NCBI GenBank assembly: GCA_943704425.1
Contig: CALSCP010002426.1
Location: forward strand, 58,308-106,564
Source: Ministeria vibrans ATCC 50519
Lineage: Eukaryota; Opisthokonta; Filasterea
Direction of reading: 5' to 3'
Length of the DNA: 48,257 nt
Part shown: in pieces, positions 30,622 to 39,500 of the stretch
Numbering within the stretch: the stretch's first letter is position 1
How the letters are laid out: each line of letters begins with the position of its first letter
Program-made: the position numbers and the translations under genes
The notes under the pieces: model-generated
The model's input: only the letters and a program-made list of their open reading frames with translations
The model's database searches: none
Told to the model about the DNA's origin: nothing

Positions 30622-30901
30622 ACAGAGTAGCTCACACGTTTGTGTGCACTTGAATGATAGCAATATAAACTGTGAAGTGTGATTACTGAATTGTGAATGA
30701 GGAGAGTTATGACTTATGAGACTGTTATTCGGACACACTTCGGACAACTCGGGACTGTGGAGCTCTTGAATCTTGAGTCGTGAATGACCCAATAACAAAC
30801 TAAATCTAGTAAACCAGACTTTGACTGACTTTGGACTTTGCCGAGTTATGAGAATAATTGAAGAAGACATTTTAAATTGTTACAAGTTATGATTTTGACT
30901 T
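30622..30901. promoter_or_regulatory. Divergent promoter, C2CD3 / unknown 1,650-aa protein
   Basis: A 280 bp AT-rich spacer between start codons pointing apart. It contains imperfect short repeats of TGTGAAT / TTATGACTTATGA and is the probable shared control region. Confidence 0.45.
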
Positions 30902-33900
30902 ATGGCTGATAGCAAATATATATTTTTGAAAGTCCCGCCCAGTCCCTTGTCCACCATGAAGCGCCCGCCGCAGGATTGGAGGGAACTGGAAGGGTTAGAA
31001 CGGAAGCGTGCCAGATGGTTGGCAGAGGAGGAGGAGGAGGACGACGCCCAGAAGGACGTGTCTGACTTGCGCCTCATTCGCGTTCTTCGACGCAGCGTTC
31101 GTCAGCCGCATCAGACGGTGCACTCGTCGTCTGCTCAGGGCCGTCGACCCGGCGAGATGCTCTCTCGCATTGTTGAGAAGATCCGCCGGACAGGGCCTGT
31201 CGAAAGAAGTGACGCTCAACGCCCTGCGACCTCCAACGGCGGTTCGACACGAAGTCGCGAACGCAAAAGCAGTGCGCCCGCTCGAAACGCAAATGCCATT
31301 GTCTCCTCACAAACGGCAAGTACGTCAACCTCCTTGCCAGTGGGGTGCTCTTCGTCCTCGACTACACTCTCAGATACACCGCCACAACACCAAGCAGACT
31401 CGGTTGCGCAGTTTCGCTTTGCGCCCTCATCGCTCCAACTCGGCACCTTAGCACAAGTGCCTCCTGCCGAACTCTTTCAACTACACGTCTCCTCGTTGCC
31501 GTCCGTGGGTTCACACCTGCATGCACGCCTCAACGGTCTTGAGCTTGTGCGCGCCTCGTCAAATCGCCCCATGCTCTTCTCCATTGGCGATCGACGTTGC
31601 GTCTCCGTGCTCACCTGTCTGCGCGAGTTGCCCGCTCTCTCCGAGAGCACACGCCTCCTTTGGCAGCGCTCCCTTGTGATGCATACCCACACGAGCAACG
31701 TCGAAATCGGTGTGGTTCCTGTCGCTGCCAGCCAAGCTCATCACACGGCGCGTCTCTTTTCGCTCGTACGCGACTGCCTTCGCGAGCACGCCTGGAATCT
31801 CCTTGATGAAGCTCAGGTGGACACATTCTTTGCTGAAGTTTACACCATGATTCGCTTGTGGCTTCGCCACTGCCCTTCCCCAGTCTCCGTTCCCACGACC
31901 GCGACGCATTTCAGCACCCTGGATGTACACTACCACCTGCTTTGGACTCTTGCAGAACTCGTCCAAGCGCAAGAGATGCGACTCGACTCCGTCGCCACCC
32001 ACTCGTTGAGCGCGGTTGCTTCGTCGCGTACACTGCTTCAGCAGCAGTGTGAGTTTCTTGTCGTTTACATTGTCCAAGCCATCGTGCAACAGCGCGATTG
32101 TCTTGCCGCCGGCTGGAGTGCCCTTGGCGAACTTCTCGTGCTCACTCTGGAGCTGTCTCCCTCCGACAGTAATACTCTTGACAACGCCTTTCGTTCATCA
32201 CTTGAAGCATCAGACTCTGTGACCGACACCCTCTTTGCCTGTTGGCACGTCGTCGCTGTCGTGGCCGCATCAAGCCTCGTTGGCATGGACAAACGCAACG
32301 CTCAACGCTCCTGGTCGGCCACCGCGGTGCTTGTTGACGTTACTCCGTCTTGGTCGATCCCGGCCGTGCTGAGTCTGTGTGTCTACCTTGCCCGTCGCAT
32401 TGGTCCTCCCGATACGGCCCTGTGTGCGCGCCTCTGGCTGTCCGTTAAATCTGTCGCCCTCGCCACCAAAGAGCCCACTACCACAACCATTACCACAACG
32501 ACAGCCATCAACTCTACATCGCCATCCTCGCCACCGCCAGCCACACTAATTAGTAAGTTGCCTGCTCAACTTTTGCCTGCCAATGTGCTCGAGGGACTCC
32601 GTCTCGACGTGTCCCTGCCCCTGGACAAAGACCCCGATCATGCCTGCCCCGTGTTGCAGTTTGTCAAGATTATTGCAGTTGTTCATCATGTGCATCGCTA
32701 TGCCGACGGCGAACGACTGGCCGAACTGGGAAAACAACTGCAGAAACTTGTGTCACGTGTGTGCGTCGGCCTCCCATCGCTCCTTGTGGTCAACTCACCT
32801 CGCGTACTCTCCTGCGTTCTGTCCTCCGCCTCGACAGTGCTTGCCCTCGCCCATGTGCTCACCAACACCCAACAGTTGTCGATGCTTGAACAGTCACTCT
32901 TGTCACTGGTTGCCGTCGATCATGCGCGCACCAGCTCCGTGGCACTGGAACAGTACTCCCTCGCGCTTCTATCTCTGGCTTTGCTCTGGCAGCAACGCTC
33001 TCGTCCCGTTGCCGATTTACTTGGCCGCGTCACCGACTCGTTGCGTGTGCTCTCGCGCCGTTTGCGCCGTGCCCAAGGTCCAGCAGGTGTGTCGGTTGCG
33101 GTGGGCATTGAAGATCGCATAGTGTCTATTTTGAATGCGGGTGCCTTGCTCTTTGGCTCGAGTAGACGGGGCGAGCTATCACCGTGCTGTGGTGAAGCGT
33201 CCCTTGTAAGCGCGCTTCTGACCTCGCTCACTCACGATCACAGTGTGGTCGTCTTGAATGCGACGCTTACCCTGCTCGCCCACATTGTGGAGCAGACGCG
33301 ACTGACAAGTGGCGAGGTTGCCAGCTCGGCAAAGACAGCAGCAGCAACGACGGTGAAATCGTCTGGAGTGCCCCCTGCTCCTGGGCACACGGTTGCTGCC
33401 TCGACCGTGGTAGCGACTGTTCCTTCAGCAGTGACATCGGTTGAAGTGGATTCACTAGAGATGATGCTCGACGTGGACGAGGAGGCCTTGCTCGAGTTGT
33501 GCAACCAGGTTGAAAAGGGCGGTGACGATGCCGCCAACATTGTTGTACATTGTCCCGACATTCCCACAAGCACGCACACATCGCGTCGTTTTGTCTACGA
33601 TTCGGCATGGCGCAAACACGCTCGTGACACACTCGCCGTGTTTGCACGAGGGACCCTCTCCACATTGGTTCTTCCAGCGCTATCAACGCTACTTGATGAC
33701 CGTTTCCGCTCACCATCTACCCTCACTGCCACCGGCCCTGCACTTGCCAGCACCTATGCTGCTGCTGCTCCCACCGCTTTGCGTCACGCTACACCCATTG
33801 TCACCATCTCCTATCGTACGTTTTTATGCATCACCGACACTCTGGCGTCGCTCTGCACCATTTTGTGCACTTACAATATACTGAGCGAGAGTCAAGTGAG

Positions 33901-35860
33901 CAATCGCTTTGGCTTTCGCTCGCCCTGGCTCGAACATGGATCTCGTTCCAAACGCGAATTTGTTTATCGCTTCACGCTGCGTCGCCTCAAGGACCATCAC
34001 GAGATGCACGGCGCGGCCCTTGAGTGTCCCGCGTCGCACCAGGCCGCCCACGAGGACGAGACTCTTTTGGTTTTATGGGCGTTGTTGGAGCCACAACTTT
34101 GTGTTCAACCCGATCTCCTTGTCAATCTGTTTCGCCTTCCTTGTCTGTTGCTAGATCCGCTGATGGTCGATGGTGGTAGCGACAACGAAGTTCATGGTGC
34201 GAGCGGCAATGACATCGAAGCAGAACGCGCACTGCGTGCCTCCATTCTCGCCTGGTGTACGCCGCCCACTGTCGAACGGCATTGCAGCACAAGCGAGGCC
34301 ACGTCTCAGTCTATGTCTCAGAGTTTGCTGCAGAATCGTGCGGTCACAGTGGGCCATGTGGTACGCGTGATTCGTCGCAATGGCGGTGCCAAACTTGCTG
34401 TGCGCACCTGCGACACGATTGCTGCGGCGATTCTTCGCATGCGGCTAGAGTTTCCCGACTCAGCATTTGCATCAACACCAGCAACTCCAACAACCGCCTC
34501 AACGTCATCGTCGCGGCTGGAGCCGGCAGTTTGTGCTACTGCAACTGGGGATGCACTGGCACTGACCGTCTACCTTGAACAGGTGTACGCCGTGACGGCC
34601 ATTCTTGTGCGCGACTGCAGCGAGTCCATGTATCCACGCCACCAAATGGGCACCAATGCATTGACCGTGCTGATGCGCGAGACGTTTAGTGTATCTCTTG
34701 CTGACTCTTCTCCCGTTCTCGTGCCCCATCGTCTGAGCGCCATGGAAACCCATCTTGCAGACCTGCTCTCGGGCTTTGCTCTTCTCTTTCGACATCCCGA
34801 CGCCTATCTTGAGCGTGTGCTTGCCGACGTGACCGCGCACAGCGTCCATCAGGGTGGCACGGCAATTGGTGCACTAGCCAATGCACTCACAATAGATTGC
34901 AGCGCGACATGCCCCGGCGTGACTGCCGCCGGTATGGCCCACCTGCGTCGCTTTGTTTACGAGACACGGGTGCGCCAGTGCTTACTCTCAGCTCAAACCA
35001 CGCACCAGACCATTGGCCTCAAATTGGCGACTCTCATGCAGGGCAATGTACTTCGCACACTTGATGAGATATTGCGGCCGCTTCGTGGCGCTGTCCTGCC
35101 CGATGCGCTTCCGTCGCGCGCACACCATCTTTTGAGGGCCCTTGAGCAAGACTTGGCTGTGGTGCTTCCCCTGCATGTTGACGCTCTTTCGCTACCCTCG
35201 GCCGGCGGCATTCTTCGTGACGGTCATTTGCGACGCTGTACCGACACGTTTGACTTTGCCAAAAGCGTCTTTCATCGACTGGGCAAGGTGTTTGGGGCTC
35301 ACGCGACGACATGGACACCCTTTTGCATGAACTCCATTGCCGTGTTTGCGCGTGCCGTCTTCTCCTCCGGTCTCCACGCCGTGTCGCTTTATCTACGTAA
35401 TGATGCGGCCGTTGGAGTGGCCACCCTTGTGGCCGAGCACGAGGCCTTGGGTGTGCCCAGTGAGTCACAACGTGCGTCACACTACGAGGCCCTTCATCTT
35501 TCTGCTCCGCGTTCATCGCCCCTCTGCGACCGTTTCACCATGACCCACGCACTCCCGAGTGTCGATCACCACCCTCCACCTGCACCTGTCACTCTCCAAG
35601 CGCCTATTTTGAGTTTTCTACGCGCTCTTCTAGCTTGCCTTGCACTCGACGCTATCGCGCCCGCAACCCGTCTGGAGGCCCTTCGCACCGTGTCGACGCT
35701 CCAGCAGCTGGCGAGCATGTCTCGCGACTCTCCCACTCGCAGGTCCTTTCTCAACTTTTATGTGGGCTTTCTTCGACGATGCCCCACCCATCTCTCCACT
35801 TTGTACCTTCCTACCATCACGCAACGCGGACGTCCCACTCCCACCCCCAATCTGTTGTAG
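30902..35860 (+). CDS. Unidentified large helical protein, intronless, ~1,634-1,652 aa
   Basis: Not recognised. It is one uninterrupted frame of almost 5 kb. The start may be 30902 or, more likely, 30956, where the context is CCACCATGA and the product begins MKRPPQDWRELEGLERKRARW. The first ~110 residues are charged (acidic run WLAEEEEEDD) and basic/Ser-rich, suggesting a nuclear or disordered tail. The rest is Leu/Ala/Val-rich helical sequence with evenly spaced hydrophobics typical of HEAT/ARM-like solenoids, broken by Ser/Thr-rich loops. Distinct landmarks are FGFRSPWLEHGSRSKREFVYRF near residue 1010 and FDFAKSVFHRLGKVFGAHATTW near 1450. No transmembrane segment or catalytic motif is visible. 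Candidates such as Integrator, RPAP1-type or FANC-type scaffolds were considered, but no specific match was recognised. Confidence 0.75.
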   Translation: MADSKYIFLKVPPSPLSTMKRPPQDWRELEGLERKRARWLAEEEEEDDAQKDVSDLRLIRVLRRSVRQPHQTVHSSSAQGRRPGEMLSRIVEKIRRTGPVERSDAQRPATSNGGSTRSRERKSSAPARNANAIVSSQTASTSTSLPVGCSSSSTTLSDTPPQHQADSVAQFRFAPSSLQLGTLAQVPPAELFQLHVSSLPSVGSHLHARLNGLELVRASSNRPMLFSIGDRRCVSVLTCLRELPALSESTRLLWQRSLVMHTHTSNVEIGVVPVAASQAHHTARLFSLVRDCLREHAWNLLDEAQVDTFFAEVYTMIRLWLRHCPSPVSVPTTATHFSTLDVHYHLLWTLAELVQAQEMRLDSVATHSLSAVASSRTLLQQQCEFLVVYIVQAIVQQRDCLAAGWSALGELLVLTLELSPSDSNTLDNAFRSSLEASDSVTDTLFACWHVVAVVAASSLVGMDKRNAQRSWSATAVLVDVTPSWSIPAVLSLCVYLARRIGPPDTALCARLWLSVKSVALATKEPTTTTITTTTAINSTSPSSPPPATLISKLPAQLLPANVLEGLRLDVSLPLDKDPDHACPVLQFVKIIAVVHHVHRYADGERLAELGKQLQKLVSRVCVGLPSLLVVNSPRVLSCVLSSASTVLALAHVLTNTQQLSMLEQSLLSLVAVDHARTSSVALEQYSLALLSLALLWQQRSRPVADLLGRVTDSLRVLSRRLRRAQGPAGVSVAVGIEDRIVSILNAGALLFGSSRRGELSPCCGEASLVSALLTSLTHDHSVVVLNATLTLLAHIVEQTRLTSGEVASSAKTAAATTVKSSGVPPAPGHTVAASTVVATVPSAVTSVEVDSLEMMLDVDEEALLELCNQVEKGGDDAANIVVHCPDIPTSTHTSRRFVYDSAWRKHARDTLAVFARGTLSTLVLPALSTLLDDRFRSPSTLTATGPALASTYAAAAPTALRHATPIVTISYRTFLCITDTLASLCTILCTYNILSESQVSNRFGFRSPWLEHGSRSKREFVYRFTLRRLKDHHEMHGAALECPASHQAAHEDETLLVLWALLEPQLCVQPDLLVNLFRLPCLLLDPLMVDGGSDNEVHGASGNDIEAERALRASILAWCTPPTVERHCSTSEATSQSMSQSLLQNRAVTVGHVVRVIRRNGGAKLAVRTCDTIAAAILRMRLEFPDSAFASTPATPTTASTSSSRLEPAVCATATGDALALTVYLEQVYAVTAILVRDCSESMYPRHQMGTNALTVLMRETFSVSLADSSPVLVPHRLSAMETHLADLLSGFALLFRHPDAYLERVLADVTAHSVHQGGTAIGALANALTIDCSATCPGVTAAGMAHLRRFVYETRVRQCLLSAQTTHQTIGLKLATLMQGNVLRTLDEILRPLRGAVLPDALPSRAHHLLRALEQDLAVVLPLHVDALSLPSAGGILRDGHLRRCTDTFDFAKSVFHRLGKVFGAHATTWTPFCMNSIAVFARAVFSSGLHAVSLYLRNDAAVGVATLVAEHEALGVPSESQRASHYEALHLSAPRSSPLCDRFTMTHALPSVDHHPPPAPVTLQAPILSFLRALLACLALDAIAPATRLEALRTVSTLQQLASMSRDSPTRRSFLNFYVGFLRRCPTHLSTLYLPTITQRGRPTPTPNLL

Positions 35861-35960
35861 TAAATTTGTCCATAACAATTATAATTCTGTGTAACATTCC
35901 AAAGGAAATGGTGAAGAGAGAGAGAAAAAACGAGAGAGAAAGAAACATAGTGACAAAGAC

Positions 35961-38900
35961 TCACACGGCCTTGTGATCGTCAATGAGTGCCTGCACACAC
36001 GACGGATCCGCCAAAGTAGACAAATCTCCAAGCGCGTCCGCTTCTCCGTGAACAATCTTACGCAGAATTCGTCGCATAATCTTGCCAGAGCGCGTTTTGG
36101 GAAGACCTAGAAAGCAAAAGCAGATTTGCAATGTTATTGTTGTTAAAAATGAAAAGAAAAACGAAAGTCAACGGAAGTACACCTTTTGAGGCAATTTGAA
36201 ACTGGTCGGGCTGCGCAAAGGGACCCACAATGGATCGAACGCATTGCTTCAGTTCTTTCTAGACTCGAGAACATATTTAAAAAAACAAGAAAAAAAAACA
36301 AGAGTTATGTGTGATCAAAACGATGCAACCTCGAGAGCTCACACCTGCAATTCGTCAGTGAGTTGAGTAGCGCCGGCCGTGAGCACGAGAAAGACGTAGC
36401 TGCCCTCGCCCTTGATGGGGTGTGGGTACCCCACGACGGCTGCCTCGCCGACATGCTCGGAGGTCATGAGAGCACTCTCAATCTCTGCTGTGCCAATGCG
36501 GTGTCCCGATACCATCAGCACGTCGTCGGTTCTACCCGTAATCCAATAGTAGCCATCTTCGTCGCGCTCGGCTCCGTCACCCGTCGAGTAATGTCCAGGA
36601 AATTTGTCAAAGTAGACGCTTGTGAAGCGGTCGTGGTCGCCATAGACCGTACGACACTGTCCTGGCCATGAACCACTCATCACCAAGTGTCCCTAGCAAA
36701 GCAAAAAGCGATTCATATTAGTTGCAATAGAAGTCCGTTGGTGGAACGATGGCAATGTACTCGGGCTTTTCCAGTGAGAACTTGGCCAGTCATTCCGTCA
36801 ACCAGCGTCGGCTGCACACCAAAAAAGGGGAGACTGGCTGAGCCGGGTTTCTGAGGAGTACAACCGGGCAGACCAACCAGCATGTGACCGCCTGTCTCGG
36901 TCTGCCAGAAGGTGTCAACAATGGAGCAGGTGTTGCGGCCGACCACCGAGTGGTACCAGTGCCAGGCCTCTGGGTTGATGGGCTCGCCAACCGAGCCGAG
37001 CACACGCAACGACGACAGGTCGTGTGCGTCGACGGGTCCGCTGCCCATCTGCATGAGCGATCGGATGGCGGTCGGTGCAGTGTAGAACGAGTTCACGCGA
37101 TATTTTGCACAGATTTGCCACAATCGTGACTGGACCATAAAAAAATGAGAAGAAGGAAGGTAGAATCAGGCAAGAATGGAAGAGTAAGATATAAATTGAG
37201 TTGTGCAAGCATCGTACCGCATCGGGAAACGTTGGAATTCCCTCAAAGAGCACACTTGTTGCTCCATTGAGCATAGGGCCATAGGTAATGTACGAGTGAC
37301 CAGTGATCTACATGAGAGGGAGCGAGAGGGGGATTTTTGTGTATAGAGTGAGTGGATTTGACTTTGTGTGTGAGGTGATGTGGTGTGACTGTTTGCGTGA
37401 CTGTTTGTGTGATGCGGTTACCCAACCACAATCGGCAGTGCAGAAGAAGACGTCGTCGGGATGGTAGTCAAAGACATACTTGAAGGTGGTAGCTGTCCAT
37501 AATTGGTAGCCACCGTGAGTGTGCACCACTCCTGAAACACAAAAAAAAAGAAAAAGAAAGTAGGAGGAAATAAGTAAGTAAACTGCTGCAAGCAAGATAG
37601 AAAGAGACCATTACCTTTGGGCTGAAAGAAGGGAAGAAATGAAGAGAGAGAGAGAGAGAGGAGGGGAAAGAAACATAGTGAAAGAGAGAGAGAAACAAGT
37701 AAGAGAGAGAGAGAAACAAGTAAAAGAGAGAGAAAAACAAGTAAAAGAGAGAGAGAAACAAGTAAGAGAGAGAGAGAGAGAAACAAGTAAAAGAGAGAGA
37801 GAAACAAATAAAAAAGAGAGAGAAACAAGTAAAAGAGAGAGAGAAACAAATAAAAGAGAGAGAGAAACAAATAAAAGAGAGAGAGAGAAACAAATAAAAG
37901 AGAGAGAGAGAAACAAGTAAAAGAGAGAGAGAAACAAGTAAAAGAGAGAGAGAAACAAGTAAAAGAGAGAGAGAAACAAGTAAAAGAGAGAGAGAAACAA
38001 AGTAACAAAGTAAGTGTAGTATGACATGAAATGCAAGTGTACCTTTCCTGTGGAACCAGAGGTGTAAAGCATAAAAAGTGGGTCTTCAGCGGAGAGCCAA
38101 ACGCAGGGACAGAGAGCGGGATCACCCGAGGTTTCTTGGGCAGCCGAATGCCACCAGACATCGCGATCCTGGCGCATAAAGAGAGGAGTGCCGTTGTAGT
38201 CGCTGCCGAGCGTTTGCACCACAATGCACTTGTCGACTTGGAATCCATCGGCCGCACTGCTCTCCATCGCTTTGTCCGCAATGGACTTGAGCTCGATCAA
38301 CTTGCGTCCGCGAAACACTCCGTCTAGCCAGACCAGAGAGAACAGATGAAGCAGGTGCAAAAGAGTCACAAAAAAAACAGTGAAGAATAACCTACCGGCA
38401 GTAATGAGCACACGACTTTGGGAGTCGACAAGACGCGACGCGAGAGCAGGCGCAGAGAAGCCACCAAAGACGACGGAGTGAATGGCGCCAATGCGGGCAC
38501 AGGCAAGCATGCACGCCACAATTTCGACCACCATGGGCATGTAAATGGCAACACGGTCGCCTTGTTTGATCCCGTACTTTTTGAGAACAAGCGCAAACTT
38601 GACAGTGAGCGCCAGCATGTCGTTGTACGTGTACGTTGATGTGTTGCTTGGATCATTGCCCTCAAAGAAGAAGCACGTCTTGTCGCCCAGCCCGTTCTTG
38701 ACATGGCGGTCCAGGGCATTGTAGCATATGTTGGTTGTGGCGCCGTCAAACCACTGGATGGAGACGGGCTCTAGGAAGGAGGAGAAGGAGGAGGGAGGAA
38801 GGGCGAAAGAATTGGTCAGGGCGAAACAAAACACATTCGCTGTGGGTCCAACAGACGCAGAAAACGCCGTGGAGGAGACAAGAACACGGACGGATCGGTG

Positions 38901-39193
38901 CTCAGCATAAAGTTACACCACTGGGAGGCATGTCACTGCACGGAGAACGCACGCAGAGCGACAGAGGAGAGCGAAAAGCAATTTGAAAAGTGCATCAACC
39001 GACGAAGAAGCACAACGGCGGCGGCAGCAGCAAGAAATGCCAAGTGCAATGATAACTGGAGTAAGTGCAAGACGTACTGGTGAACGAGTGGGAGTGAAAG
39101 GAAGTCCAGGGTGTCTCGTAGTGAAGATCAAGCTCGTTGATCATTGCCGACCAAAACTTCTCCGGTTCCTCAATGGATTGTTGGTACATTTCC
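35961..39193 (-). CDS. ACSS: Acetyl-CoA synthetase, 5' end missing
   Basis: An AMP-forming ligase that activates acetate to acetyl-CoA. Coding exons run from about 39193 down to 35961. Landmarks in order: [58 protein letters not shown], the P-loop [81 protein letters not shown], and the acetylation-site region [17 protein letters not shown]. The P-loop motif is split by introns so that PKG comes from a 7-nt microexon (37615-37621). The usual N-terminal 30-60 residues before EMYQQS are absent; the sequence runs into a GA microsatellite. An in-frame ATG at 39211 could start a shortened protein. A cytosolic/nuclear form is as likely as a mitochondrial one, since the N terminus is not seen. Confidence 0.9.
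37615..37621 (-). other. 7-nt microexon encoding PK(G) of the ACS P-loop
   Basis: On the - strand the sequence TTTCAG|CCCAAAG|GTAATGG has a perfect acceptor and donor around seven bases. Inclusion joins ...GSTGK to P-K-G-VVHTH in frame. Skipping it shifts the frame and destroys the invariant PKG of the adenylate-forming family. Confidence 0.85.
37639..38010. repeat. Minisatellite of AGAGAGAGAAACAAGTAAA units in ACS intron
   Basis: About 15 tandem copies of a 19-23 bp unit, written on the + strand as variants of AAAGAGAGAGAGAAACAAGT. It fills the intron between the exon ending in GSTGK and the microexon. The unit shares its GAGAGAGAAACAA core with the dispersed motif in other introns. Confidence 0.9.
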
Positions 39194-39231
39194 CTGCGCC
39201 AACCATGTACCATGAGAAGATGATGGTATAG

Positions 39232-39233
<2 letters not shown>

Positions 39234-39326
<93 letters not shown>

Positions 39327-39410
39327 AGTGATAGAGAGAGAGAGAGAAACAAAGTGATAGAGTGAGAAACAAAGTGGCAGAGAAACAAAGTGATAGAGAG
39401 AGAGAAAACG
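39234..39410. repeat. (GA)n microsatellite with GAAACAAAGTGATAG units at a gene junction
   Basis: About 43 GA dinucleotides (39234-39320) are followed by four imperfect AGAGAAACAAAGTGATAGAG units. It lies between the truncated 3' side of the JmjC gene and the truncated 5' side of acetyl-CoA synthetase. Confidence 0.95.
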
Positions 39411-39500
39411 AACGTCGGTCAGTGAGTCTTTTTTGATCCACACAAAAAAAGTAAAGAAGCCATCAAACAATCTCAATACAAAACAATAGTAGAATCGTAC

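Noticed and set aside
31000-35900. Many long antisense frames within the large unknown protein
   Set aside because: They are GC-rich shadow frames with frequent rare residues and no motifs. The + frame is continuous for 5 kb.
37418-38834. Long - strand frames reading [11 protein letters not shown] repeats, resembling a membrane protein
   Set aside because: This is the acetyl-CoA synthetase intron minisatellite read as protein. The flanking exons splice around it.
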